From the NCBI GenBank assembly GCA_023101885.1, contig JALPQD010000116.1, positions 2,931,501 to 2,995,500 of the forward strand: a stretch of DNA of 64,000 nucleotides, written 5' to 3'. Shown one piece after another: positions 21,843 through 34,604 of this stretch (position 1 is the first letter of the stretch; every line of letters starts with the position of its first letter). The notes below the pieces were generated by a model, which worked only from the letters and a program-made list of their open reading frames with translations, did not search any database and was not told the origin of the DNA. The translations under genes were made by a program, and so were the position numbers. Source of the DNA: Typhlomys cinereus (taxonomy: Eukaryota > Chordata > Mammalia > Rodentia > Platacanthomyidae).

Positions 21843-22799
21843 ACCAACCACCCCAGGCCTGAATGCTCTTCCTAACCTGCATTAAGTGCCACAGAGAATG
21901 GATTCCTCCCAGATTTGAAGCAGAGGCTAAACGTTACTGTCCAGCTACTTCAAGTGTTCCTCTGTGCAGCACGTACTGCTTGTATGCCCAGAATTTCACC
22001 CATCCGTGGATGCCTCAATCAGCTAAACTAGACACACACACACCCGACTACTGTGAATCAACACTTAAAATGCTTTCTTTAGTAGCACCCAAAACTTTTC
22101 TACTATCCCCACACCCCAGTTTCCTCAAAATCCCTCCCAAAAGATCCTATTTTGTGGTCTCTTCTTGCTACTGGGGACACAGAATACAAGTGAGATGACA
22201 TGGAATCGGGCCATGTGGCCCTTTACAGTTTCAATCTGGCACCTCATGATGCTAAATTTATTTTAAATAACTTCTTGATTAAAGTAATATGAGCTCATTT
22301 AAAAACAAAAGAATGGATATTTGCAAAGAGACTCCCAAGCTAAAGTTAAAAAAAAAAATCCCTTGTGATTCCACCAACAAGAAAGCAACAACCACAGAGA
22401 GGTTAGACAGTTGACTATTTCTCAGGCTTTTTCCTCTGCGTATCTATAGTTACAGATTTTCTCTAGCAACCTCAGATCCCCGGCTCCTTATAAGGTAAGG
22501 GTTTTTCTTAATTTAGCATGTGATTTTTTCCCCATGGCTCTGAATGTTCTTCATATGTTAGTGTTGGTGATTGAGGAGACACGGCATCCTATGGACACAG
22601 CATCATTTTACCAAATGCTATCGCTAGATGTTTAACTACTCTGCAGTATTTTGCTGTTGAGTTTGCAACGCATGCCCATGAATCTCTGAATCTCTGCGAG
22701 CATGAGAAATGAACAAAAGACTAATCACATGTAGCAGGAGCTTTGCTGGAGTTCATCTGGTGGGACTAGGCGGCGTTCTAAGCTCATCTTTTGAATGTG

Positions 22800-22925
22800 T
22801 TTTTCCCCGTCGGACCCTTGCAAGAACCCATTTGACAGATGAGGACCAGGTGCCGCACACACTGTGGACCGTAATCAGCATCTGAAGCCAAAGCAGCCTG
22901 TGGCCCATTCTGGCTCTATTTCCCG
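22800..22925 (+). repeat. MIR fragment
   Basis: AACCCATTTGACAGATGAGGACC is the MIR core. The following GTAATCAGCATCTGAAGCC region is strongly diverged. Confidence 0.5.
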
Positions 22926-23999
22926 ATGATACATTTCTACAGGAACTGTTGGCTTGGGAAAATCAGGAAGGCTTAAAGCTTCGACATGAGCCAATCTGAA
23001 CTCTAAGTTTTTTTCAAGTGCCGCTTGCCAGCATCCATGAGCATCAGTTTCCCCGCACCATTATCGACAGTGGGTATGACTTTGTTAAAAACAGTGTTGA
23101 TTCGGCAAGCAAGAGACTGTGTCTCATTTTACCCTATATTGTTTGCTGCTAAAACAGAACACATCTGGAGCTACTTAGGAAGGGCCTGGTAGTCCCACGG
23201 CAGCAGGTGCTGTCTTTTTCTTAGGGATCAGCCAAAGGGCTTCATTGGACCATATTGGAGATCCCCACCCCTGACTCCCTGACAGCCTCCAAGGTCCCAT
23301 GAAGAACAGATGCGAGTCACCTATTCATGGCAGTTCGGGCAACGTTCTCCCCCTCATTGGGATCCACCAACGAGTGCTGCCTCCACTACACTTCCTCAGC
23401 AGCAGCCTGCTTAGTCTCTGGTGAGTTCCCCCTCCCTTGTATGATTATAGGGCTACAGCGCACCGGTAGTTTTTGCACGCGCTTCGCTGTGTAACGGAAT
23501 CAACTCTGGGGCTTAATGAAAAATACAGAGATGTCAAGCTCCACCCTTGAATAAAAGAATCCATCTGATGCACAACAGGCCCAGAGTTGGACAGTGGCTT
23601 GGGATGGGCTAGGAGACCCCACTGCTCCCTTACCTCTCCAGGATTCAGTCTCTAAGGTTACCGGTGCCCACACCACCTTGGTCCGTGGCTTGTACTCTGT
23701 GTGGTCCTCTGTAGTGAAATCGTCTACCCTCTCCACTTTGCTGATGTGCCCTCTGGCCTCTCTTCCCTCTCGGATCTCCATATCGCCTGCCCTCTTCCCG
23801 TTTCTAAGCTCTCCGGGATGGAGTTCTCCACTTATCCGATAAAATTCCGCATCCCTGCAACCCACAGAAATCCCTCCTCGTTCTCATACCATGGTATGTA
23901 AGTATCTTCTTCCCATTGGCTCCCTGCTGTTATCTCTGCACATCAGCTACCTTAACTACTTCTGTGGTTTCAATTACTGAAATTATCGGTTGACTCCCA

Positions 24000-24180
24000 A
24001 AACAAAAATTTCCACTCCGGGACTCAGCGCTTAAATACGTGTCTCCTACTTTCAACAGACCACAAGATGTCTCTAAGTGGCTAACTTTCCATCATCGCTG
24101 GGCTCTCCGTGTCCAAAGGGAACTGCCCCTTGCTGTCTGCCCTATGTCTCTCCACAAGGAACCTCTGGTACCATCTTTGA
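24000..24180 (+). repeat. Possible old interspersed repeat
   Basis: The order of CAAGATGTCTCTAAGTGGC and CTCTCCGTGTCCAAAGGGAACTG resembles an old mammalian repeat containing ...ACTTGGATGTCT...ATGTCCAAAACAGAACT. The family name is not known to me, so this is weak. Confidence 0.3.
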
Positions 24181-24596
24181 TTGCAGAGAGAAGAAAAGAT
24201 CAGTTTAGATTTTCCAGTGTCACGTTTACCACTTGTTCTCCCTTCCCACGAATCAACTGCCAAAATATTCTATCTTAATACCCCAGGCTAGCTCTAAGTC
24301 ACTTCCATCTATCTTCACACTACTGATTTTAGGCCCAAGCTTCCATTTCCACTGGGTGGGATAGAACCGACGTACTATGAATAGCACCCATTTTATTTTA
24401 CCACATTTCTTATCTTAATAAAACCCCACTGGGGGGGGCATGCCTTTTACAATGCCAGATGTCACCATAAAAATACAAGATTCTCTTATTCATACACTGC
24501 ATGGGCCTTCTCATCAAAGCGCTGAGCAACTTCAGCACACAATTTTTTTTCTTCTTCTTTCCCTATCAAGAACTTGGGACTTTTGTTTTGTTTGCT

Positions 24597-24625
24597 TGGG
24601 TTTTTTTTTTTTTTTTTTTTTTTTC
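24597..24625. repeat. Poly-T run
   Basis: About 25 consecutive T, possibly a remnant SINE tail on the minus strand. Confidence 0.85.
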
Positions 24626-25365
24626 CATTTGAATGAAACACTTCATGGCGTCTATGCGGCACTGCTGAGTTGTCCACATGACTGCTCTTGCCCTTCGGGG
24701 CTGCTGCTCAAGTGCTGTGAGGGTTACTGAAAACAGGGGCGCCTCCACACCCGGATGGTCAGGTAAGCTAAGACTGGTGATTGATGCGCAGGTGGGGAGG
24801 TGGACAGGGTGGATCTGCTGGAGAGCGAGGCTTTTGCTCCCCAGGATGGACCAGGATAGCAGGAGATGCCACCACGCTCATTAGACCGGAGCCCGTGAAA
24901 AACTGACAATTTCTTTCTTTCTAGAACTTTCCATATTGAAGCTGTCAGATCACTGCTAAGTTCAGGTAGCGGAAACTACCACACGAAAGCCTGACCAAGC
25001 AGGGACTCTGTTATTAGATCGTGTCTTGCTTCCTTTCAGGAGAAAACTCCCCCCCCCCATCTTTACCTGCCCTCTCTTGGGTGTTTTCACATCTGTTCCT
25101 GCAGGCCCCTGGTCCTTGAAGGTCGCACTTTCCTCAACATCACCCAGACCTGAGACGTCCTTAGAGAAGGGCAAGCTCAGGTTTCACTGCAGAAAGTGCT
25201 CGCTCTCCCCCCCCCCCCCTCCCATTCTCCCACAGCCATGTTCCTATTGCTGGACACCAAAATTACCTCTGTTGTTTCACCTTGGTCGTTTTTATGTCTG
25301 TGACTCCACCATAAGCTGCTTGAGGGCAAGTCAAATCAAATCAGCTGCCCCGCAGTTTATCACAC

Positions 25366-25695
25366 ATCGTGCATGGTCTGAGTGTGAGTTGCCCCCCCCC
25401 GGGCTCATGCGTGTGGATCCTTAGCTAGCGGTAAGGTTTGGAAAGGCCGCAGCTGGAGGAAGGCAGGTCACGGAGGGCTGCTCTTGAGGTTGGCTGGCCC
25501 GGCCTTGCTTCTCCTTGCTCTGTGCTCTGCCTCACGATGGCTGCAGTGACCTCGACCAGCTTCCTGCATTCCCCTCAGATGGCCTACATCCCCCCTGAAA
25601 CCACAAGGCAAATAAATAACCTTTTCTCCCTTTCTTCCTGGGGCTTAGTATTGTCTGTCTCAGTGGAGAGAAAAGCAACTGCACCAAGTGCCTAG
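25366..25695 (+). repeat. ORR1/MaLR-type solo LTR (endogenous retroviral relic)
   Basis: The order CATGGTCTGAGTGTGAGTTGCC, GGCTCATGCGTGTGGATCC, a GGAGGAAGGCAGGTCAC segment, CTGAAACCACAAGGCAAATAAATAACC and TTTTCTCCCTTTC follows rodent ORR1-class LTRs. The AATAAA near 25613 is its polyadenylation signal. No internal sequence. Confidence 0.65.
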
Positions 25696-26878
25696 TGAAG
25701 CACAAACCGGGTAGCACACCAGAAAAACTTGGTGAATCGAAAGTACACGTGACCTAGGAGCTACAGAAACATTATGATAATATATGGATTTCAACATAAC
25801 ATGTAATATATGTATGTGAATACGTAAATATATATTCACAAGAGATTCAATAATCCAAAAATCTGAGTTTTCCACTTCAATATCATCAGTATCTTGGGGT
25901 TTATGGTGTTGGATTTATGATTTCCCACTGCCATACGTTGCTGTGGGTTGCTATACGTTGCTACCGTGCTAAGCAGCCCTTACTCCAGCTATCTTAAACA
26001 GTTGGTCAATAAAACAGACATCCAAAAAGCCAAGGAAATCCCTAAATATGATTTTTTCAGGAGAAGGGTCTATCAGGCATGGATTATACAAAAGCGAACT
26101 GGGGTTTCTGCCTCGTGGAATGAGTTATCAAAGCCAAGCTCCCTACAAAAACAGAAAGAAGAGCCCGCGAGGGTTCCTGATCTCCTACTGGGTAGTTTTC
26201 TTAATAAGCAGAACTGTCTTCTGAATGGCAGAAGTAACTGCTTGTGTTCAAGGCTGGGCAAACCCCAGAAGGCTGAACTCGGGCAGATTCTCTGTCTGCA
26301 CTTGGAGTTTCGGCAACTCAGCTAGAGGCAGGCCTCACGTTTCCCTTGATGTACATCTGATCTGTGTGATTCAGATAACATGTTACAGAAGCTTTTCTCT
26401 GGTCCTGTGGCAGCCGCAGCCCATACCTGAGAAGCCCACCCAAGTCTCCTGAAGAGAGAAAACACAGCACCATCAATAACTCTATCCATTGGCCTCACGG
26501 GGTGCTGAGACGAGAGAGATGACCCCAGTGGATGGAGTACCTCAGAAGTCACCCCAAAAAGGATTCTGAGAATCACAGCATGTTTCCTCTTTCAGTAGGG
26601 AGAAGGCCCCCATAGTGGGCTCGCCTGCAGCTGTTCGCTCTGGCACAGGGCTCTGGAATGGCTGTGACAAAGCAACAAGGGTTGCCCTTCGAAGACTCAT
26701 TAAGGGGGCCACACAGGCATGAACTCACGTGCAAACGGGGAAGGAGGAGACCGCCTTCCCTCAGCCCACTATAGCCACCCCAGGTCCTTTCCAAGCCAGG
26801 GGTGTTAGAGGAGAAGTCCCTACAGGAAATGCAGGAACAGGAATGAATACTGGAAGATGCGCCCATTAATAAAGGAAG

Positions 26879-26880
<2 letters not shown>

Positions 26881-26904
<24 letters not shown>
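26881..26904. repeat. CA dinucleotide repeat
   Basis: Twelve CA units. Confidence 0.9.
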
Positions 26905-26910
<6 letters not shown>

Positions 26911-27360
26911 ATCCCTATCACTCTAGAAGGGCGTACCTTGCTTAGGACAGGCCCCTTCAGGTATATGTACCAAACTTCCCTGACTTTCTATTCAAGGGCA
27001 CAAAAGTGATCTCTATGGTGTCACAGAATTCCCTTCCAAATGACTCATCTTACTTAAAAAAAAAAAAAAAAAAAGAGGTACCTCAAATCTATACAGGCCT
27101 AGAGGACCATTACCATTTCCAATTCTCTTCTTTACAGCCCCCTAGAGGAGCAAAAAGCACTATCCAGACTTGCAAGACAGATAGAACCAGGCCCACGTTT
27201 TTTGTTTTTTGTTTTTCTCTTGAGTGTGTCTGAGAAGTTTCCAAAATCTAACCCCAAGAGCAAGATAGCATGTGTGGCTGACAAGTAAAGACAGTGAATC
27301 CCAAGTCCTGTTCTCCATCCTTCCCCATCCCACATGCCAGTTCCAAAGTCTGTCAATTTC

Positions 27361-27653
27361 TTTTTTTTAATTTTTTTTATTCAATTGTGCCCGTGTATGT
27401 GTGTGTGTGCGTGTATGTATGTGTGTGCGTGTATGCGTGTATGTGTGTGTAGAACGACGGACGAATTCGGGAACCCCCATGGACCGCCTCCTCGTTTACT
27501 CTGCCATGGGATTCACAGGCTCCGCCCTACCAGGACCGGAAACGCAGGCTGCCCCCGCTTCTGCCCGGCGTCTATACGTGGGGTCTAAGATCCGAACTTA
27601 GGACCTTTCGCCTGCAAGGCGGAGGCTTAACCCCTGAGCCACCACTCCAGCCC
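27361..27653 (-). repeat. Young tRNA-derived SINE, DIP-like (copy 2)
   Basis: Same family as copy 1, minus strand, with a shorter and interrupted TG repeat. It has a perfect 18-base target-site duplication, ccaaagtctgtcaatttc, at 27343-27360 and 27654-27671. The head hairpin GCCTGCAAGGC is intact. The long, perfect duplication implies recent L1-mediated insertion. Confidence 0.88.
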
Positions 27654-28849
27654 CCAAAGTCTGTCAATTTCTAAGAGTTACTTTTGATCAAGAAACATAC
27701 GAGACACATAACTACTTTTAAAAAGAAGTGCCTATTTACCACTGGCAACTTCAAAGAGTGAACCTGGTAATTAGGAAAACAACAAAGGAAGTTTTCTTCT
27801 GAAAGTGTAAAAGAACTTAAGAGTTCACACTTCCTTAACCCTTATAAACCCTCCTCTAAGAAGCAACTGCAGATAAATATTACTCCCTCGAAAACCAGCA
27901 GAGATGGCACAGGAGGGGTCTCTCTCCTCCTGTTGATCCCAACGCTGCTCTGGGGCCTGCGTGCTGCTATGAAGAATCACCAAAGCCACGCTAAAGAGGA
28001 CTTGGATTAATTATATTTGAAAGACTTTCATCTGAGCACTGTCACACCAAAGAATTGAGTTTAGGAATGAGTGTGGTTACATATTTTTTCCTTAATGGCT
28101 TCCTGAACACCCTGGTTAGGTCTGGTCTCAGGAGGGGAATTGCCAGCTCAACTCATAAAATGTGATCAATGCGGATCAAGACTCCATGCTAAGTGTCCAG
28201 GATGGCAGACATGAAGAAAATGTGTGTCAGATAAAAGACATTGGCTTCCTTCCCAACGCTGCCCCTGCCTTCCTTCCGCCCCTATGGCTCGGCGCGCTGT
28301 ACCAGAATGTTCTACCAATAGTTCTAATCTTGAAGGGAGCCAGAAGGGGAAATTTCAGAAACCTTCTGTAGCTCCAAAAGATTCCCACGGTCAGCCATCA
28401 TCAGGCTGGAAGAGATCCAACCTGGCTGGTTCGTGGGGCCGATTTCCTTGGCTTTAACCATATAAAGACTAATTGGTTTCCAACCATCCCGTCCTAGTTT
28501 GAAGCTACTGCGCGCATCAAGACTCTGAGCTTATCCAAAACCTCACTGGCTGCTCTAATGATTTTTATTCATTCATACAAGCTGTATTTATTGAACGCCT
28601 ACAACATACACAGCAACCCTCCTATCGATACAGAGTCCTCCCCGCGGGCACTCACTGGATGCAGGCATGCGTTGCAAGGACTAGCTGGAGCTTTAACACG
28701 ACTGCTGGGATTGACTCTATAGCACACACATCCTGGGTCCAGCCCCTGTCCTGAGCCACAGCCTTCCTGCTCTGATGTCAGAACCTGTCTGTCCTTCTGC
28801 GAACCAGGAGTGACCAGTGTAACCCAATGTCCACTGGGTTTAAAATCTA

Positions 28850-29165
28850 TTTCTAATTTTTTGTCTTGTGTTGTTTTTGGATGCATATGTGTGTTTGTTT
28901 TGCATGTAGGTGGGTGTTCATGTGTATGCAGGCATGTGTACAAGAGGGCACTTATATGGGTATGCCTGGACAGGCCCAAGGGTGACATCAGAAGTCACCC
29001 TGGATTGCCCTACACCCCCTTTATGCCAGGCTCCACCTTCCAGGGCCAGAATTACAGGTGTCCACCATAACCAGCTGACATTTTTCATATGGGATCTGAA
29101 GATCCAAACTCAGGTCCTTTGGCTTCGGAGTCAAAGGCCTTAACAGCTAAGCCATCTCCCCAGCT
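28850..29165 (-). repeat. Older tRNA-derived SINE related to the DIP-like family
   Basis: The right end reads GATCCAAACTCAGGTCC ... GCTAAGCCATCTCCCCAGC, the complement of a B2-superfamily head. The body and a TG-rich stretch extend left. It is clearly more diverged than the four young copies. Confidence 0.6.
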
Positions 29166-30289
29166 TCTGCTTCAGTCATACACTGACGGAGCAGCTGCCC
29201 TAAGACCCTGTGGTGCTAGAAACACTCCGGCCTCAAGACTTGGGTGCATCACTCTCAAGTGGGCCCCAGGGAAGCTCTGATCCTTCTCAAAGTCTCACTT
29301 TAGACTTTTTCTCAATAGGTTTTATTGTCTCCAAGATGGACAAGCTTTCCTACAAAAGGCTGTAAGAAAATGCCAGAATAAATACAGAACTGCCCATAGA
29401 CGCATTCATTTAGCAGTCCTAAGAGACCGCTAATGTTGACGAGAGAAAAGACAACTGCTTTTCTGCTGGCTCCTCCAAGGTGACCCAACAGGTTTTGCTC
29501 ATCTTCATCTGCCCTTTGTATTCCTATCCTGGTTCCTCTAACTTTGAAGCCTCTTTAGACTGGGCATTGTGACTTTACAGGCTCTGAAGACGTACGTGGT
29601 GGAATGTTCTAGAAGCAATGGACAACCTCCCAAAGCCCCATCGTGAGGCACTGATTGTACCGGAAGTAGACACAGCCACTGCATCCCACTAGGAGGCAAC
29701 TTAGTTCAGAGTCCATGTAACCAAATGCCCTTTTGGAGCAACTCATGCTCATGACACGCATGTACTCAGGAGTTACAGCCAACATTGCAGAGAGCATGAT
29801 TCTCAATCAACGTGTGGTTGAAGCATGAAATCCAGGAATAAAAAAAAATGAACCCACCTCTCAGAAGTCTATTCACCAGCCTTAATGTGCTTTAGAGTTG
29901 ACCGACCCTGGCCTATCAGGTTCTCTGTCACAGACCAATGAGAAGGGGAAAAACACTTCTCTCCACACAGGTCAGCAGGAAAGGCAGGATCCAGGGTTCC
30001 TGGATTCACTGGTTCATCTGCAGGAGCTTCAAGGGGAAGGAAGACAAAGGGCAAAGAGCCCTGCTAACATTCTTCCATCACGCTCCGGACCCCAGAAAAA
30101 CCCAAGACCAATTCAAACCACTGGCACCCAGGGGTGAGAGGGAATGGAATCCAGAGCCAGAGGAAAGGGACTGCAGAAGAACACCAAGGATTCTCTTTTC
30201 TCTTTTTCTTTCCTTCCCTCCTTTCTCTCCAAGGGACCCTCTCCTATGCCTGCACTCGTGGGCCCCTTTGGCCTCTGGGACGGAAAGTG

Positions 30290-30480
30290 TTACTCAGCTG
30301 CAAGGCCTCTTGCTAATTGTGGGTTTTTATTTTTATTTCCTATTACCCTCTCGCACGCCTGATGAGATTATTTTACCGGAACTGACACAGCTGGAAGCAG
30401 CAGCATTCGTGGTGCCTCTGAGGAGGTGATGCAATTTCATTTTCATTGATCAGAAATCAGCAGGGCAGTAAGTGATGGGA
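30290..30480. promoter_or_regulatory. Candidate conserved non-coding element
   Basis: Unique AT-rich block with GATGAGATTATTTTACCGG, a GATGCAATTTCATTTTCATTGATC run and TTGCTAATTG. No repeat hallmarks. Call from sequence texture only. Confidence 0.3.
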
Positions 30481-30849
30481 AATTCCATTAGAAGAAAACT
30501 CACGAGCCATGAGCCTCAAGTTCCTAGCCACACCCAGCCTCCCACTCCCCGCCCCCCCCCATACAGACATACCCCTGAGGTCTTGCCTGCCTCTGGACCA
30601 AAGTCCACACAGACTAGCAGATCAGAAACACTCAACTTGGGACGGCCAATGACAAGGGCTGTGTGGCTGCCCATCTGGGCATTTCAGTGCTTCTGCGTGG
30701 ATCACACCGAACACTTCTAGGAGGTCCAATGGCAAATCTCACAGCCCTACAAAATCCGGGCTATGCGGACCCTCTCTAGGTATCAACAAATGAGAAAGGA
30801 GACCGGTGCTCGACATGGCCCGAACCACTGGAAGAGATGATCCTGAAGC

Positions 30850-31000
30850 CACCTACCATTGACTGAGTGCCTACTGTGTGTCGGGCGCATGGACAGGCTC
30901 TGTCTGGTCCTCACCCAGCCCTCTGAGATGAATGTTCTCTCTGTCTCTGGACAGAACAGGCAACAGAGATCCAGGGTCGTGTGGACTGAAGCCACTTGAT
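30850..31000 (+). repeat. MIR fragment
   Basis: TGACTGAGTGCCTACTGTGTGTCGGGC followed by CTCACCCAGCCCTCTGAGATG and GAACAGGCAACAGAGATCC, the 5' and core order of MIR. Confidence 0.75.
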
Positions 31001-31549
31001 GCCCAAGCCTTCCCGAAGGTCAGCCCGGCTGAGCCAAGCAAATGGAAAGGCAGGAACGCATCTACTAGACCTGTCTGGCTTTGTCCAGAGGCAGCCAGTG
31101 ACAGATTCTCATTCACCCACCTCCACGGTCGCCCACACCCCAACAACATTGCTCCTGTGTCCAGGGCTGGAACCACAGGTAAACTTCTCTACGGAATGTG
31201 TAGAATGGCTACTGTTTTAGCAGTTAAAATACCCTCCAACTGTTTGGCCAGCGAGTATTACTTCACTTACCAAAGGCCTATGGGGGAGGGGGGAGAGGGG
31301 GAGGGGGGAAAAACAGTGAGGAGCTATTGGAAAAGGCAAGTTCTACACAAAGACACACCCAGCCAGGTGGCTCATCAGACCACCATTGGCCACTACATCA
31401 TACAAGACGGATCAGAGAAGAGCCAGACCACGGCTATATTGCTTCCAAACCACCGCCCAAATGGAAAGTTCTCGCACACAACTGAAAGCAATATGCTGAA
31501 CTCTGACTGAGCATCTCCTCTGTGGCTCAAGTTTTTGTTGTTGTTGTTG

Positions 31550-31620
31550 TTTTTCCTTATAGTTCTGGAGACCAAACCCAGGAACTCACACTCTTAGCAC
31601 TGAGCTACATCCCTGGCCCA
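31550..31620 (-). repeat. ID-like SINE head
   Basis: GACCAAACCCAGGAACTCACAC ... TTAGCACTGAGCTACATCCCTGGCCC is the complement of an ID element. Confidence 0.7.
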
Positions 31621-31894
31621 CCTATGGCTCATGAAGGCAGAGAATGTCTAAGACATAGTCCAGACCTCAAGCTCTAAGACATAGACCAAGCAGGCCTCAA
31701 GCTTACAGGCTACGTTGAGAGCAAGAATAGTTGGTATGCAAAGATTTATTGGTCCTGTTTACAAGAATAAAAGAAAGAAAAAAAGATAGATAAAAGAAGA
31801 AAACAAAAATATAGGAAGCTTTAAGTTAAAAAAAAGGAAGGCTAAAAATGCATCCAGTAATAACCTACATATGGAGTCATTAATATGGCTAAGA

Positions 31895-32050
31895 TATCTG
31901 CAAGTTGAAGGAGGGAAGCACACAGTAGGTAAGGTGCCTGTTTGCAAACTTGGCAACTTTAATTCGATCCCTAGAAACCCACATGGTAGATAAAAACTGT
32001 CCCCTTTGGTCTCTCTCTCTCTGTCACATAATTAAAAAAAGAAAAGAAAA
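31895..32050 (+). repeat. B2/B3-like SINE
   Basis: GTAAGGTGCCTGTTTGCAAAC, TTTAATTCGATCCCTAG, CCCACATGGTAGATAAAAACTG and an A-rich end. Confidence 0.6.
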
Positions 32051-32579
32051 AAGCAATCAAATGTTACTTTAGGCACACAGTTCACAGTGCCTGAGAGAAC
32101 AGGAACAAGCCAATTGGTCTGCAAGACTTGACTCAGGCAGCTTCTGTAACAGCCAAGCGTCAGATGGGCGTGTTAGCCAGCATCGCCTGCAATCCTCCTA
32201 CATGGGTCTCTTTGGAGAGGTAATAATGAGAGTGGTGGAGTGTGAGGCCATCCAGTATCACTATTGCCTTTGACAGACAAGAGTAATGACCCCAGAGGGT
32301 GCTGGCGGTTTGCCCGAAGGTCAGACAGCTGGTCAGGAGCATGGTGAGGATGAGGGTATCTCACACCATTATCCTTCCAAGTCCATGGGCCGGCTGGGGG
32401 GAGGGGGAGAGGCTCACACTGGGGATGATGAGAGAAGGCAAAGTAACCTTTCCAGATTTTAAGAGAAATATTAAGACCCAAACAACTAAATGCACAATGG
32501 AGACTTCATGTTAGTATCAAACCTAACGTACCAACTCTGCACAGAAAGCAATCAGATAACGTGCAGAGATGAGGTTAAG

Positions 32580-32665
32580 GGGCTGGGAGAAGGCTCCCCA
32601 GTAAAAGTCCTGCCAAGGATGTTCCTAGCCCTGAGCTCAATCTTTAGCATGAGAGGGTTTAATTA
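32580..32665 (+). repeat. Truncated tRNA-derived SINE head
   Basis: GGGGCTGGGAGAAGGCTCCCCAGT ... CCCTGAGCTCAATCTTTAGC resembles a diverged B2/ID head. It is followed by an AATT-rich run. Confidence 0.45.
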
Positions 32666-32727
32666 ATTTAATTAATTAAATGGATGGATGGGAATGTAAA
32701 AAGGGGAAAAAGTGTTAAAGATTTCTT

Positions 32728-32800
32728 AAGGATGAGATGTAGTTCAGTGGTACAGCACTTGCCTAGCAGCCAGAGGGACTGGGTTCAACCCATAGTGAAG
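32728..32800 (+). repeat. ID-like SINE
   Basis: GATGAGATGTAGTTCAGTGGTACAGCACTTGCCTAGCAGCC ... GGGTTCAACCCATAG, a good ID match. Its tail runs into the following purine repeat. Confidence 0.8.
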
Positions 32801-33071
32801 GAGGAAGGGAAGGAAAGAAAGGATGGGAAGGAGAGAAAAGAGGGAGGAAAGAAAGGAAGGAAGGAAGAGAGGAAAGGAAGAAAGGGAGCAAGGGAGGGAG
32901 GGAATGAGGAAGAAGAGAAGGAAGGAAGAAGGGAGGGAGGGAAAGAGGATGGGAGGAAAGGAGGGAAGGAGGGAGGAAGAAGAGAGAGGGAGGAAGGAAG
33001 GAAGGAAGGAAGGAAGGAAGGAAGGAAGGAAGGAAGGAAGGAAGAAAGGAAGGAAGGAAGGAAGGAAGGAG
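32800..33071. repeat. Long GGAA/GAAG polypurine repeat
   Basis: About 270 bases of almost pure purine on the plus strand, ending in some fifteen GGAA units. It starts at the ID element's tail. Confidence 0.95.
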
Positions 33072-33486
33072 GCCAATTTTGTTAGTGGCATAGTGACACT
33101 TACATATTGACATAAAAATGATAAAGTGTCATAGATTAGTTTTAAAATATTTCAACAAAAGAACAAAAAGATTAAATGAATCCAGGAAAAAAGTTAATTG
33201 CTGAGTCTATGTGATAGAGTTACAGGAAGGTTCATTATATTATTCTATTTTTACATAATGTATTTTTTCTCCTTAAAAATTACAACTCATGCTATCAGAG
33301 ACATCGTCTAAGATGGCATGGCCGGAACCAAGCTGTTCAGTCTTGAGTTGATGTAGTTCAAGGCAAGCCAGAGTGGTTTTTTTTTTTCTTCAAAGGAATG
33401 AAGAGTGCATTCTTTAGAAAAGCTCTCTGTGCTAAGAACTCCTTCCAGTTTTAGCTACCTCCACAGCTTGCTTTCAAAAATCATCA

Positions 33487-33560
33487 TGAGTCAGGGTGGC
33501 AGCTCAGGGGTAGAGTACTTGCCTGGCACACGAGACACCCTGGGTCCAATTAGCAGGGAA
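33487..33560 (+). repeat. ID-like SINE
   Basis: GGTGGCAGCTCAGGGGTAGAGTACTTGCCTGGCACACGAGACACCCTGGGTCCAATTAGC. Confidence 0.7.
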
Positions 33561-33604
33561 GTGGGGAGTTGCTGCCTGTTGATCCGATCCATCCCCCCAC
33601 TCTA

Positions 33605-33700
33605 CTGGGAGTCATCAACTCCCAGAGGACTCGGAAGAATAAAGACAGACATCTACTGCTCCCAACCTTCCACATCCTGCATGAAACTGATACTACCATG
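33605..33700. repeat. Local direct repeat, copy 1
   Basis: The stretch from CTACTGGGAGTCATCAACTCCC through GAATAAAGACAGACATCTACTG to TTCCACATCCTGC recurs in diverged form at 34605-34715. Confidence 0.55.
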
Positions 33701-33904
33701 CTACTAACATCAGATGGATAAAGGAAAAGAAAACACAAATAACAACATTTATAAATGGAGGTTAGTACTATTCCCACTTGTGCACAACTGGATTTACCAG
33801 CTTGAAGCCAAAACTGAGTAAGAAGGGAGGGAAGAAAAAAAAGAAAAAAGGCCTCCATGGATAAGACAAAAGCTCCACTTCCGGACATCATGAGTTTAAA
33901 AAAT

Positions 33905-34014
33905 ACACTTTGAGCGAGGAATGCAATTCACTGGCAGAGTCCTTATGTAACCTAGTCTAGTGCAGCATGTACAAGGCCTGGGTGCAGTTCCCAGCATTAG
34001 AAAATACATGTGTT

Positions 34015-34057
<43 letters not shown>
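33905..34057 (+). repeat. ID-like SINE followed by CA repeat
   Basis: GAGGAATGCAATTCACTGGCAGAG ... GCCTGGGTGCAGTTCCCAGC, then a CA repeat at 34017-34057 where a tail would be. Confidence 0.65.
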
Positions 34058-34058
<1 letters not shown>

Positions 34059-34604
34059 TTCTGTGACGTCATGAAAGAAGATGCCTACCTCCATTGCTTT
34101 GGAGCTCACTTTCATCTCAGTCCCAGTACTTACCAAATCACCTAATTGTTCTACACAGGTTGATCTCAGCTGCTTCCCACTGGTCAGTTTCTGCAGCACT
34201 AAGCTGCATGCACACTGCCTGGTGACGAGTGGGCTTCCTGTCACAGGCACCCATCCCCATCATCATCCAGCAGCCCCTCCTTCCAACTTCAAGGCTCTGG
34301 GAAACATGTATGTCATGAGCTTTTCCAACACACGCATCAGGCTGCAACAGATATCTAGTCCCAGCCTTCCTGGAACAAATGCTCCATCTACAACAATGAT
34401 GCTTTAGACATGTTAAGACTCAAGTATACTCACTTCCCATTCACTCCCAACAATCTTTGAAAAGATCCATCTCCTTCTGTCTATATAAAGCAAACGCTAG
34501 CGTGAATGCTGTTGAGTCACAAAGCTGCTAAGTAGGGAATCAAGGACCAGAAGCATCTCTGGGCTTCTTCCCCGAGTTCTGTTCTCTGAAGCCATCACAT
34601 CTCA

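Noticed and set aside
32684..33113. Frames of 95-133 codons around 32.7-33.1 kb (Lys/Glu/Gly or Ser/Leu/Pro repeats)
   Set aside because: Pure translation of the GGAA polypurine tract; not coding.
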